A stretch of 60,680 nucleotides of DNA from Candidatus Caenarcanales bacterium (GTDB taxonomy: Bacteria > Cyanobacteriota > Vampirovibrionia > LMEP-6097): positions 1 through 60,680 of the forward strand of contig JAKVAO010000007.1 in NCBI GenBank assembly GCA_022447685.1. Direction: 5' to 3'. The translations under genes were made by a program, and so were the position numbers. The notes under the pieces are model-generated. The model was not told the DNA's origin. It made no database searches and saw only the letters and a list, made by a program, of their open reading frames with translations. Below, piece by piece: positions 23,488 through 32,506 of this stretch (positions are counted from its first letter, which is position 1; each line of letters starts with the position of its first letter).

Positions 23488-24810
23488 ATGAGAGATAAAA
23501 AAGCGTATTTAGAAGCAGATGCAAAGCATTTATCTCCTGCTTTGAACAGAGCATTTGATATTGTTGCAAAGAAAGCTTCAGGTTCTTACATCTATGATAT
23601 GGATGATACTGCTTACTTGGATATGACTAGCGGTATTGCTGTTAACCAAGTTGGTCATGCCCATCCTGAAGTTGCTCAAGCTATAGCTGAGCAGGCACAG
23701 AATTGCATCCACACTAGTTGTGTCGTGCATTATCCAGCGAATATCGAGCTTGCTGAAAAGCTTGCATCACTTATGCCTGGTGACTTAGACAATGTTTTCT
23801 TCTGTAATAGTGGTGCTGAGTCTGTAGATGGTGCGATTAAATTAATTAAAATTCTTAAGCCAGGAAGAAATAACTTTATAGTTCATAGAGGCTCCTTTCA
23901 TGGTAGAACCCTTGCTGCAACTTCTTTAACTACTTCTAAATCAGCTTATCGAAAGTTCTATGATCCGTTATTACCAGGTGTGAATATCGTTGATTTCCCT
24001 AATTCCTTTGTGGCAAAGACTGCAAGTGAAAGAAAAGAATTTGAAGAGTCTATTTATAAGAACTTTGATAAATTATTTGCTACTAGCCTTGCACCTGAAT
24101 CTGTGGCTGCAATTTTGATTGAACCTGTTCTAGGTGAAGGTGGCTACATCCCTGCGCCATTTGAGTATGTTAACTACTTGAAGTTCTTAAGAGAACTTTG
24201 TGATAAGCATGGAATAATGTTAGTTTTTGATGAAGTCCAGTCAGGATTCTGTAGGACTGGTAAGTGGTTTGCTTCAGAGCACTATGGAGTTGTTCCTGAT
24301 ATCCAGCTAATGGCTAAAGGACTTTCTGGCGGTATGCCTTTAGGTGCTATAGCAACTAAGAAAGACTTGATGTCCCAAATGCCTCCAGGTTCTCACGGTA
24401 GTACTTGGGGTGGTAATCCGGTTTCTTGTAAGGCTTCTCTTAAGTTAATTGAGATTATTGAAAGAGACAATGTGTTAGCTAATGTTGATGCTAGATCTAA
24501 GCAAGTTTTTGATTTCTTTGAAGCTAAGTATCCAGGTTCCAATGCTATGAAACTTAGTGAAGACCATAAATCTACTCCTGTAAAGCTTAGAGGTTTTGGT
24601 TTAATGATCGGAATTGAATTCCCTGACCCTGAGCTTACGCGTAAAGTTAAAGAATATGCTTTTGAAAACCAAGTATTGCTTCTACCGTGCGGAACATACG
24701 GTAATGTAATTCGTTTGGCTCCTGATTTAACAATCTCTGAAGAAGATACACAGAAAGCTATAGAGATTATATATCAAGGAATTGAAAAGTTTTATGTCAG
24801 CAGTAATTGA
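23488..24810 (+). CDS. Class III aminotransferase (4-aminobutyrate-type)
   Basis: PLP enzyme of 440 residues. It has the glycine-rich phosphate site CNSGAESVDGAIK, FDEVQSGFCRTGKWF with the cofactor-binding Asp, the Schiff-base Lys in MAKGLSGGMPLGAI, and HGSTWGGNPVSC. It is closest in feel to GabT, but ornithine or lysine aminotransferases share these motifs. The next gene is an aldehyde dehydrogenase overlapping by 17 bp, so the pair should turn an omega-amino acid into its semialdehyde and then the acid. A TAAATT box lies 8 bp before the ATG. Confidence 0.87.
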   Translation: MRDKKAYLEADAKHLSPALNRAFDIVAKKASGSYIYDMDDTAYLDMTSGIAVNQVGHAHPEVAQAIAEQAQNCIHTSCVVHYPANIELAEKLASLMPGDLDNVFFCNSGAESVDGAIKLIKILKPGRNNFIVHRGSFHGRTLAATSLTTSKSAYRKFYDPLLPGVNIVDFPNSFVAKTASERKEFEESIYKNFDKLFATSLAPESVAAILIEPVLGEGGYIPAPFEYVNYLKFLRELCDKHGIMLVFDEVQSGFCRTGKWFASEHYGVVPDIQLMAKGLSGGMPLGAIATKKDLMSQMPPGSHGSTWGGNPVSCKASLKLIEIIERDNVLANVDARSKQVFDFFEAKYPGSNAMKLSEDHKSTPVKLRGFGLMIGIEFPDPELTRKVKEYAFENQVLLLPCGTYGNVIRLAPDLTISEEDTQKAIEIIYQGIEKFYVSSN

Positions 24811-26269
24811 AGGTAGTCTACTCTTAAACAAGAATCCAAGTAATATTTCAGAAGTGGTTTCTGAGCATAAGATTTGTGCTCCATTTGAACTTGATCAGAT
24901 GGTCTATGAGTCTCAGCAAGCTTTTGAAGTTTGGTCCAAAACTCCTGCCCCTGAGAGGGCTAAATGTTTAGCTAGAGCAGCTCAGCTTTATGCTGATCAC
25001 AAAGAACATTATTCAAAAATTCTTCATAAGGAGAACGGTAAGCCTTTGGATGAGGCTCGTGGTGAGATCCAAGAAGTTATAGATACTTTAGAATTCTTTG
25101 CAGGTGAGGGACGTAGATTATACGGTATGGTTGGTAATTCTGAAATGCCTGATAAGTCTATTTTCACTACTCGTGAGCCAATCGGTCCAGCATTGTTGAT
25201 TACAGCTTGGAATTTCCCAGCAGCTGTTCCTAGTTGGAAAGCAGCTCCGTGTTTAATTGCAGGTAATAGTTTTATACTGAAACCTTCTGAACACGCACCT
25301 TTGAGCGGTAAGATTTTTATTGATGTTTTGAATGAATCTGGTTTGCCTCATGGTGTTGCCCAGTTAGCTGTTGGTGGGGCTGATATTGCTAAGAATTTAC
25401 TTGCTAGAGATGAAATCAAGATAGTTAGTTTTACTGGTTCTACTACAGTTGGTAGAGAGATTGCAACAGAAGCTGCAAGATCTTTTAAGAAATGTGCACT
25501 AGAGTTAGGCGGTAAGAATTCTTGTATCGTGATGGATGATGCTAATCTTGAGCTGGTTCAGGAAGGTCTGATTTGGGGAGCCTATGGTACTGCTGGACAG
25601 AGATGTACAAGTACTAGTAGGTTAATTATCAATAAATCTACTTTCTCTAAGATCTCTAAGCCTTTCCAGGAGTCAATCTCAAAACTTTATGATATTGCAA
25701 ATAATCGTCCTTCTGACAAATATTGTCCGATTATTACTGCTAAGCAACTTAGAAAAGTTGATGACTTAGTAAAAGAAGCAATCGCTGAAGGTGCTGAACT
25801 TGTTTGTGGTGGCAAAATACTTGATGATGGTAGTCATCAGGGTTATTTCTATGAGCCAACTATACTTAAAGTTAAGCCAGATATGAAGATAGCTAAGACT
25901 GAAGTTTTTGGTCCTGTACTCTCTGTTATTGAATTGGATGAGCCGAAGCCGGAGGCTTTCTTAGAGCAGGCTGTCGCTATAGCTAATGATATTAACTATG
26001 GTTTATCGAATGCAATCTATACTGAGAATGTTAATTTAGGGATGAAGTCTTTGAGAAGACTTGAGTCTGGTTTAGTTTATTTGAATGCTCCTACTATTGG
26101 TGCTGAATGTGGTGGAGCTAGTTTCTTCGGTGGTTGGAAACAGACTGGTAATGGTTCTAGAGAAGGTGGTGTTGCTGCTTTAGATACTTATACACAGTAC
26201 AAAACTATTTCTATAGATTATTCTGCTAGCTTGCAGAAAGCTCAGATTTCTAATTATAGAAATGACTAA
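24794..26269 (+). CDS. Aldehyde dehydrogenase, possibly ALDH7-like
   Basis: NAD(P)-dependent aldehyde dehydrogenase, 491 residues from the ATG at 24794 (a TTG 12 bases earlier is unlikely). It has TAWNFPAAVPSWKAAP for cofactor binding, the catalytic Glu in LELGGKNS and the nucleophile Cys in GTAGQRCTSTSRL. The GTAGQRCT wording and the C-terminal SIDYS are closer to the ALDH7 (alpha-aminoadipate semialdehyde) group than to GabD. With the preceding aminotransferase it suggests degradation of lysine-derived or 4-aminobutyrate-type compounds; the substrate remains open. Confidence 0.87.
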   Translation: MSAVIEGSLLLNKNPSNISEVVSEHKICAPFELDQMVYESQQAFEVWSKTPAPERAKCLARAAQLYADHKEHYSKILHKENGKPLDEARGEIQEVIDTLEFFAGEGRRLYGMVGNSEMPDKSIFTTREPIGPALLITAWNFPAAVPSWKAAPCLIAGNSFILKPSEHAPLSGKIFIDVLNESGLPHGVAQLAVGGADIAKNLLARDEIKIVSFTGSTTVGREIATEAARSFKKCALELGGKNSCIVMDDANLELVQEGLIWGAYGTAGQRCTSTSRLIINKSTFSKISKPFQESISKLYDIANNRPSDKYCPIITAKQLRKVDDLVKEAIAEGAELVCGGKILDDGSHQGYFYEPTILKVKPDMKIAKTEVFGPVLSVIELDEPKPEAFLEQAVAIANDINYGLSNAIYTENVNLGMKSLRRLESGLVYLNAPTIGAECGGASFFGGWKQTGNGSREGGVAALDTYTQYKTISIDYSASLQKAQISNYRND

Positions 26270-26280
26270 GCTGTGATAGT

Positions 26281-27411
26281 TTAGCTAAGTACCATTTCGA
26301 AGTTATATAAACTTTGAATTTCTTTACGAGTCTTATTTATGAGTTGATCCTCTTCAATACTCGTTGTATAAGTTAAAGGGTTTTCTTTGTCTTTGAGACC
26401 TGGTACTTCTGCAAATAATAGATTTTGATATTTCTCAAGTGCTTCGTCTCCCTTCCCTGCAGGCGCACCAAAGTATAGAGGAGCACTATCTACAAAAGCT
26501 AACTTTAAGCCATCTCTAGCTTCTCTATTTGCTTGAAATAATTGATCTAAGTCGTACTCTTTATCTTCAATTTCTTCTCGAGCTTCATTTAAGGCTGAGT
26601 TAGCCTTATCATAGCTGTCTAGTTCTGTCATTAATGTTACGCCATTGAAACCTTCACCTAGTGCGTCAGCTATTTTTCGGAGTTCAGAAGCTGACATTAA
26701 GTGCTTTTTGCTTCTAAGTTCTTCTTGAAGAGCTGCATATACTTCATATTTGTCTTCATCTGTTAATTCATCTCCACCTGCTGCAGCTTTTTTACGACTG
26801 AGAATGTCTTCAGCATTACCAGTTTGGGTGAGACTTAAGAATGCTTCTAATCTTTCTTTTTGTAATTTTTCTAATTCATCTTTGGTTGCACCCATAGATG
26901 AATCATCATAGTAAGGTATATTACCCATACCAGCAATATACATATAACCAGCTGCATCTTCATCAAAGCTAGCTTCACCATATAAAATTGAATTGAATGA
27001 ACCTTGAATGGTAGATGATCTGCTACTATCTAAGTCACCAAAAAAACTACTACCAAAAAAAGTACTAGCTAGACGTTCTTTTTCTAAGTCAGTTCCTGTT
27101 TGTAGAGATTTATAAATATTTTTCTTAGATTCAGAAGAAAGCTTGTTCATATCTTCCTTGTCTATATCAAAGCCTGTATTAAGAATATAAATCTTTTTTC
27201 TAATACTCTTATACGCTTCACTATCCTGTTCTTGCGTGAGCGTACCAGCACCTGTTGAATTGATGCTAACTTTATCACCACTAGTATCCTTAACAGGGGT
27301 TTCATCGATTACCTCTGCATCAGTAATTGGAGTATTATTACCAACTTTACTAGGTTTGAAAGTAAATCTTCCAGCAGCAAAGCCGTTATTGTTTAAGTTA
27401 TTGTCAACCAT
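26281..27411 (-). CDS. Unknown acidic protein
   Basis: Unrecognised 376-residue acidic protein with no signal peptide. The N-terminus is Asn/Gly-rich and disordered (MVDNNLNNNGFAAGRF), a style shared with the RTX protein at 48198. The rest is mostly helical, with a charged coiled-coil-like segment near 270-300 (ANSALNEAREEIEDKEYDL). It converges on the aldehyde dehydrogenase gene. A TATTAT box lies 14 bp upstream of the ATG. It probably belongs to the same general group of unknown acidic proteins as the 14.7-21.5 kb cluster. Confidence 0.6.
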   Translation of the reverse strand: MVDNNLNNNGFAAGRFTFKPSKVGNNTPITDAEVIDETPVKDTSGDKVSINSTGAGTLTQEQDSEAYKSIRKKIYILNTGFDIDKEDMNKLSSESKKNIYKSLQTGTDLEKERLASTFFGSSFFGDLDSSRSSTIQGSFNSILYGEASFDEDAAGYMYIAGMGNIPYYDDSSMGATKDELEKLQKERLEAFLSLTQTGNAEDILSRKKAAAGGDELTDEDKYEVYAALQEELRSKKHLMSASELRKIADALGEGFNGVTLMTELDSYDKANSALNEAREEIEDKEYDLDQLFQANREARDGLKLAFVDSAPLYFGAPAGKGDEALEKYQNLLFAEVPGLKDKENPLTYTTSIEEDQLINKTRKEIQSLYNFEMVLS

Positions 27412-27523
27412 CCGCGTTCTAATTTATAATATCGCACGAATCCATTAAGAACATATTAAGATTGTAAAGATAGATTATGCGCTTAAGTATAGAAAGTCTA
27501 AAAATTGAATTTTTGATATTAAA

Positions 27524-29440
27524 TTAGGAAATTTTTTTAGTGATTCTTTGATATATAAACATACTTGCCAAAATAAAGATAAGTTCAAAGAGTATATAGC
27601 TTAGAAGATTCATGGCAAGTCCCTGGGTAAAGCCATAGGAATGTAATCCAACTCCAAGTAGGTTTACCCCAAACCAGGAGACCATTACTACTACAGTGCC
27701 GATAATTGCAAATATTGCTAGTCCAAAGTCTTTGATATAGCCAGCTATTCTAGAGTGAAGGGTGATCGCTGTCCAAAGAATAATTAATAGAGCGCCATTT
27801 TCTTTAGGATCCCAGCCCCAAAATCGTCCCCAAGACTGATCAGCCCAGACACCACCTAGCATAGTACCTAGGAATGTAAATAGAAGTCCAAAGGCTATCA
27901 TGCCTAGAATGCTTTTATTTAGGAAATTTAGTTCCTGCTCTTGCTCAGGAGATTGATTATTAAGATACTTCAATTTCTTGAATATATATAGATGTCCCAG
28001 TAAACCAGCAAGTGATACTCCAGCATAGCCTATCATCTCTGAGACTACATGAGTGCTTAGCCAGAAATTTGAGTCAAGTACTGCAATGAGCACCTTCATA
28101 GTGTCACCGTCACTAGCGTATTTGCTTGCAATAATCAGAAGTATAAAACTCGATAAACTTGCACTGAGGTTTCCAAAAATATATTTTTTATTGATTCTTT
28201 GTATTATCACTCCTAATATAGAAATTATCAAAGCAACGAAAACAAAGGTTTCGTATAAATTACTGACAGGGGCTCTTTCTAGAATAATAATTCTGCTTAG
28301 TACAGCAGAAAAGTGAAGAATACTTGCAATTAGCATTGCTCCAGAACTTACTTTATGTAAAATTGTCTCTTTCTTATTGCTAGCAAAAGCAAGTAAAGCT
28401 AGTATGAAACTGAGTAAATATAGCAGCTTTGCTTTGCTGAGTGGGGAGAAATTATTGTAGAAAAGCTCTAAAGATATTTTAGGCTGTGTTAGTTTTTTCT
28501 CTTGGATTAAATCTTTTGATTTTTTATTGAGAGTGTCGATAATACTGGTAAATTTCTCTAAATTCTGAGAGTCATAGGATTTTTGTAATTCAAATACTGT
28601 TTCTATGTTTTCTGCATTATATTTCTCAACTTTATTCTGCAGAGCAAAAAAGTAAGTCCATGGATTTATGTGGGTTTCAGGAGAGGCAATAAAAGCAAAA
28701 ACTTCTTCACTATTATAAGTATTTAGGTACTCTCTGTAGCTTTCTATCCAAGAGAATAAGGCAAAGCCTAATTTCAAGGCTGAATCGTTAAGCTCTTTAC
28801 TCGGAGATTCGATAAGTCTTTCAATATCTTTTGCTTTAAGGCTTAATTCGTATATGGAAGGGCTAGGGCTTATATTTAATTCTTTTGCAATTTGCCCTTG
28901 GCTGAAAAACTTAAGTGAGCTTTTGCTCTGAAATAAAGCCATACTGTTACTTATCTGGTTGTAATTATGAAAATTACTAAAAATTCGGATAAACTCTTGA
29001 TCAACTATAGTTCTAGAACTTTCCTCTTTTTGCATTGCAGAGTTAGCAAATTTGTCGATGCTGTCGATGTGATCTCTGAGCTGAGCGTATGAATAATGAC
29101 GCTTATGGTCAATTTCAATTTCTAGAGCTTCGGGTATTTGAGGATGATTTATTAGAAATAGCTTGGCGTTTTCGACTTGTTCAGGCTGAAAAACTACCAT
29201 GCTAAGCCATTCATAAGCATCTAAGTTTTGATCCTTAGCTTTAATCTTAGATTTGCCGGAGAATTGTAGTAATTTGTTTTGGGCGTAGGTATCAAAAGGC
29301 TTGTATCTCCCTGCGTCGAGTATTATTAACTCTTGAAGCTTATTATTTAAGGCTTGATATTCACCTGCTGCTAAAGCCTCAGAATTAAAGAAAAATAACT
29401 GAGTTACTAAACAAAATAAAGTAGTAATTAGAATTCTCAA
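27524..29440 (-). CDS. ccsA: Cytochrome c biogenesis protein CcsA/ResC with long N-terminal domain
   Basis: Haem-handling half of the System II cytochrome c synthase. The C-terminal half (from about residue 345) is the multi-spanning CcsA domain with the tryptophan-rich haem motif WGRFWGWDPKENGALL and flanking histidines. The first 25 residues are a signal peptide, followed by about 310 residues of periplasmic helical domain not present in the short cyanobacterial form; similar extended CcsA proteins occur elsewhere. At 638 residues it is long. Its ATG overlaps the ccsB stop by 4 bp, as expected for a complex made in equal amounts. Confidence 0.9.
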   Translation of the reverse strand: MRILITTLFCLVTQLFFFNSEALAAGEYQALNNKLQELIILDAGRYKPFDTYAQNKLLQFSGKSKIKAKDQNLDAYEWLSMVVFQPEQVENAKLFLINHPQIPEALEIEIDHKRHYSYAQLRDHIDSIDKFANSAMQKEESSRTIVDQEFIRIFSNFHNYNQISNSMALFQSKSSLKFFSQGQIAKELNISPSPSIYELSLKAKDIERLIESPSKELNDSALKLGFALFSWIESYREYLNTYNSEEVFAFIASPETHINPWTYFFALQNKVEKYNAENIETVFELQKSYDSQNLEKFTSIIDTLNKKSKDLIQEKKLTQPKISLELFYNNFSPLSKAKLLYLLSFILALLAFASNKKETILHKVSSGAMLIASILHFSAVLSRIIILERAPVSNLYETFVFVALIISILGVIIQRINKKYIFGNLSASLSSFILLIIASKYASDGDTMKVLIAVLDSNFWLSTHVVSEMIGYAGVSLAGLLGHLYIFKKLKYLNNQSPEQEQELNFLNKSILGMIAFGLLFTFLGTMLGGVWADQSWGRFWGWDPKENGALLIILWTAITLHSRIAGYIKDFGLAIFAIIGTVVVMVSWFGVNLLGVGLHSYGFTQGLAMNLLSYILFELIFILASMFIYQRITKKIS

Positions 29441-30537
29441 TTCTGAACTTTCCTCCTTAGGAAATTAAACAAACTAATAAGTGAATGAACAACTAAGCCT
29501 AGAGTTGTTAGCAGGCTTGCGATGTAAGGCAATAACCTACCTTTGTTTTTCACAACCGCAAGTGAAGTGAATTCTTGTGAATCTGAATCTATGCCAAAGC
29601 CAGACTGAAAGAAAGTATAGTCTTTATATCTAAAAGGTTTATTCATAGATATTTTGGCTTTTCGTCCTTGTTCCGCAAAGTTTTCTTTGACGATTATTTT
29701 ACTGGAGTATGATTTTGCAATCTGAGTATTGGGGTGAAGTTCTCTTTCTACATCTTCGAGCGCTATGATAATTGGTAATTCATAGCTTTTTCTTTTGAGT
29801 ATAAACTTATATCCATTTTGGTAATCGAAGCTTTTGTGGTCAAAGTTATCCAAGAAGTATTCTTGATTATTCTTATCACTTAAAACTATGCATGGCTGAT
29901 TTTGTTCGTATTCTTGTTTAACTTTAAATTCTTTAGCTATAGTTCCTGCAAATGGAGTCTCAAAGATTCTTGCGTTTTGATAAAACTTATCTATCTTCAA
30001 TTCAGGGAAAACTTGATTCAAGGTGTTTATATTTTTAGCAGATATTTTATTTGAACTAATATCAATAGGTAGAACTACGGTTTTTTCGCTATCAGCTATT
30101 AAAATCTGCCAGTCATAATATGCTTCTGATTTTGAGCTTTGCTCACCTTCTCTTAAATTGAGTATAGATTCGGTGCTGAAATGTAAATTATAAAAGCCAC
30201 CGACGAGTATGAGTATAAGACCTATGTGGCTCACTATAAGACCAATTTTCTTCCAAGTATATTTGAACTTGAAAATCATAAAAGCTGAGAGGTTGAGGAA
30301 GGCAAGCCACATTACTAACCTTACTCCAGGTAGAATTAACCAACCGTCATGAACAATTAGCGAATCAAAAAAAACTTTCTGAGCCATATAAAGCCCATGT
30401 TTAGACTGGTATATAGTTCCAAAAAACACTAAAAGAGCAAGAGAACAGAGAACAAATAAATTTAATTTAAATGAAGCTAAGGCCTTTACTAGAGGCACTA
30501 CTCTTAGTTTTTCTAACAATCCTTTAAGAGCGAGCAT
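29437..30537 (-). CDS. ccsB: Cytochrome c biogenesis protein CcsB/ResB (Ccs1)
   Basis: Partner of CcsA in System II cytochrome c maturation; moves haem and apocytochrome. The 366-residue protein has three early membrane segments (LNLFVLCSLALLVFFGTIYQ and IGLIVSHIGLILILVGGFY are clear), the ResB-type start of the periplasmic domain (LNLREGEQS), a large periplasmic domain, and a last membrane segment near the C-terminus. The FFQSGFGIDSDSQEFTSLAV region matches the end of ResB-like domains. It lies 38 bp downstream of tRNA-Ser on the same strand, so it may be read from the tRNA promoter. Confidence 0.88.
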   Translation of the reverse strand: MLALKGLLEKLRVVPLVKALASFKLNLFVLCSLALLVFFGTIYQSKHGLYMAQKVFFDSLIVHDGWLILPGVRLVMWLAFLNLSAFMIFKFKYTWKKIGLIVSHIGLILILVGGFYNLHFSTESILNLREGEQSSKSEAYYDWQILIADSEKTVVLPIDISSNKISAKNINTLNQVFPELKIDKFYQNARIFETPFAGTIAKEFKVKQEYEQNQPCIVLSDKNNQEYFLDNFDHKSFDYQNGYKFILKRKSYELPIIIALEDVERELHPNTQIAKSYSSKIIVKENFAEQGRKAKISMNKPFRYKDYTFFQSGFGIDSDSQEFTSLAVVKNKGRLLPYIASLLTTLGLVVHSLISLFNFLRRKVQN

Positions 30538-30575
30538 AAAATTTGTTTGATTTTCTTAAAGCTCTCTGACCAAAA

Positions 30576-30663
30576 TGGCGGACAGAGAGGGATTCGAACC
30601 CTCGGTAGCTTGCACTACGACGGTTTTCAAGACCGCTCCGATAAACCACTCCGGCATCTGTCC
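30576..30663 (-). tRNA. tRNA-Ser (UGA)
   Basis: An 88-nt minus-strand gene. The acceptor stem GGACAGA pairs with TCTGTCC, the discriminator is G and CCA is encoded. The anticodon loop is CTTGAAA with anticodon TGA at 30629-30627, and a long class II variable arm (GTAG/CTAC stem) is present as expected for serine. The T arm is GAGGGTTCGAATCCCTC. Confidence 0.97.
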
Positions 30664-30739
30664 ACACATAATTATACAAAATTGTTTGCGGAAAAATGAC
30701 CCCTTTCATTTTTTATAGAAAATTTACAGAATTAAATCT

Positions 30740-31384
30740 ATGAAACTTGGCTTATTTTTAAGAATTTATCTGCTGCTTATTCTTTGCATTTATTGCTCCA
30801 AATTAAGTGCTAAAGAGAGCTTCTCCAGTTTTTTGAACCCTAAGTTGTATATGAATAATTCTAGTTTTATTGAAAATAAAGATATTCTTAATTATGAAAA
30901 ATCAATACTAGCTTTGAGTAAATCTGAAGCCATACTCTGGCGTGTGCCGATGAGAAATTTTTTATTGAAGCAGCATATAGATAAGCAAGAGAGTGAAGAA
31001 TATATCAAGTTCATCAAGAAATCTATGTTTAATTCCCTTTTAGCAAATGATTCAAGGCTTTTGAGAAGCTTTGATATGTCTCAGCATGGTTTTTTGCAGC
31101 AGAAATTGTCACAAATTAAAGCTTTATTGTTTCATCACAATAAAGCTCTGAATTATATTGAGGCACGGGATTATTTGAAATATAAGCAAGAGCAGGTCCA
31201 GAAAGATTTGAGTGAATATATTGCTTATTTTCATGGAAACTCTTCAAGATCATCACAGATAATTGCTACAGATTTCTTGCATTTTAGAGAATTCCAAACT
31301 TATTTTATTCAACAGTACGAGAAATTGGTTTTAGAAGAAATCCATAACTCATTTCTTAAATATCCTTTGGGTTTAATAGGATGA
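30740..31384 (+). CDS. Unknown exported protein 1 of a four-gene operon
   Basis: 214 residues with a clear N-terminal signal peptide (hydrophobic core FLRIYLLLILCIYC, then SAKES). The mature part is helical and Lys/Gln-rich, with no known motif. It overlaps the next gene by 4 bp (ATGA), and the four genes 30740-32930 all overlap, so they are translated together. All four have an N-terminal hydrophobic segment, which points to an envelope complex. No function can be assigned. Confidence 0.65.
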   Translation: MKLGLFLRIYLLLILCIYCSKLSAKESFSSFLNPKLYMNNSSFIENKDILNYEKSILALSKSEAILWRVPMRNFLLKQHIDKQESEEYIKFIKKSMFNSLLANDSRLLRSFDMSQHGFLQQKLSQIKALLFHHNKALNYIEARDYLKYKQEQVQKDLSEYIAYFHGNSSRSSQIIATDFLHFREFQTYFIQQYEKLVLEEIHNSFLKYPLGLIG

Positions 31385-32025
31385 ATTTTTTTAGGCTTAG
31401 TATTTTCCTTTTTATATTTGGTATCTCAATGAACTTTTTGCAATTAGAAAGTAAAACCCAGGTTCTAGATCTTGCTTTTGGTCGTTTTCTTATTTTGGAA
31501 TTTGATCAGAATATAATTTCAGATATTTATTTAACAGATACTAAACTTGTCAAATTCTATAAACTAGCAAAGTCACTCTCTAGCTTTAATGAGAAGAATA
31601 TTTTAATTGTTCATGCTTTGAATTATTCAGGTGAACTTGATGTACTTTTTGATTTGGAAAGTGAAAGTGAAAGATTTAAAATTAAGCTCAATAAGAAGTT
31701 AAATAGTGAAAATCAACTATTGGAAAATTCTTCTGTAATTAAATTCAGGAAGCTTAAATTGAATCCTGGAGCTTTATTGAAAATTCAAACTGATTCGTAT
31801 TTTCGAGAAAATATTTTGGGTTCTAGAGCAGATTCTATGGTTTTGAAAGACTTACATGGCCTTGTCAGTGACAAATTTATGCAGGTGATTCTGCTTGAAA
31901 TGGCAGATGCTGAATTTGAGGCTGACCTAATTATCCCAACTGAAAGAGCTATTTATTACATTCCAGTAGAAGTTAAAAAAGGGGGGAGTACTTATGAAAA
32001 GTATAAGGAAATTAATCTTGATTAA
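31381..32025 (+). CDS. Unknown exported protein 2, beta-rich
   Basis: 214 residues with a signal peptide (FRLSIFLFIFGISMNFLQL). The mature N-terminus alternates strands (GRFLILEFDQNI, KNILIVHALNYSGELDVLF) in a way that recalls the N-terminal domain of pilus/secretin proteins (CpaC/RcpA-like), where such a strand pattern ends in a turn before a D-G. This is a weak resemblance. It overlaps the next gene by 32 bp. Confidence 0.6.
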   Translation: MNFFRLSIFLFIFGISMNFLQLESKTQVLDLAFGRFLILEFDQNIISDIYLTDTKLVKFYKLAKSLSSFNEKNILIVHALNYSGELDVLFDLESESERFKIKLNKKLNSENQLLENSSVIKFRKLKLNPGALLKIQTDSYFRENILGSRADSMVLKDLHGLVSDKFMQVILLEMADAEFEADLIIPTERAIYYIPVEVKKGGSTYEKYKEINLD

Positions 32026-32506
32026 ATTGTTATTGCTTATATTTTCGAATTCAAGTATTCAAGTATTTGCGATTAATCGTCTTGTAAAAAAGGATCTTTC
32101 TAGTATAAGCCATGTAGAACAAAAGTTGTATAACGGTAAGACTTTCCCCAAAGATACTGTGCTCAAAAGAATTCAGAGATTGGAGATTGCCTTGTTCGGC
32201 GAGTTCTCTTCTAATGATAAGCCTGTGAAGATGAGAGTCTTAGAAATTGAAAATGAAATTATGAAGTTGGAAATCTCACAGAAGCCCCGGAGGCATCATT
32301 TGACCGGGCAAAAGATGCTTGAATCAGCAAATAGAAAGGATTTTAATTACGAAGATAGTAGATATCGAAGTGAGCAAGCAAGGTCGCTAAGAGAAGATAG
32401 AATTAGGCAAGAACTTTACCAGGATAGAGAAAAGCAGCGTAACTATGCTTTAATTACTCCAATTTTTCAAAATATTTTTAGGAGTTCTATGAATGCTTTA
32501 TTTTAA
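31994..32506 (+). CDS. Unknown exported protein 3
   Basis: 170 residues with a signal peptide (LILIKLLLLIFSNSSIQVFA). Just after cleavage comes a helical motif, VEQKLYNGKTFPKDTVLKRI followed by RLEIALFGEF. A motif of this style (an 'LxG-x-x-Y/F ... R-x-x-R-L-E-x-x-x-F-G' shape) is, as I recall, common in exported proteins of Melainabacteria/Cyanobacteria relatives; I cannot verify it here. The C-terminus is very basic (RSEQARSLREDRIRQ). A Shine-Dalgarno (GGGGGG) lies about 8 bp before the ATG. Confidence 0.6.
   Translation: MKSIRKLILIKLLLLIFSNSSIQVFAINRLVKKDLSSISHVEQKLYNGKTFPKDTVLKRIQRLEIALFGEFSSNDKPVKMRVLEIENEIMKLEISQKPRRHHLTGQKMLESANRKDFNYEDSRYRSEQARSLREDRIRQELYQDREKQRNYALITPIFQNIFRSSMNALF

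Noticed and set aside
30524..30709. A 61-residue minus-strand frame
   Set aside because: It reads through the tRNA-Ser gene.
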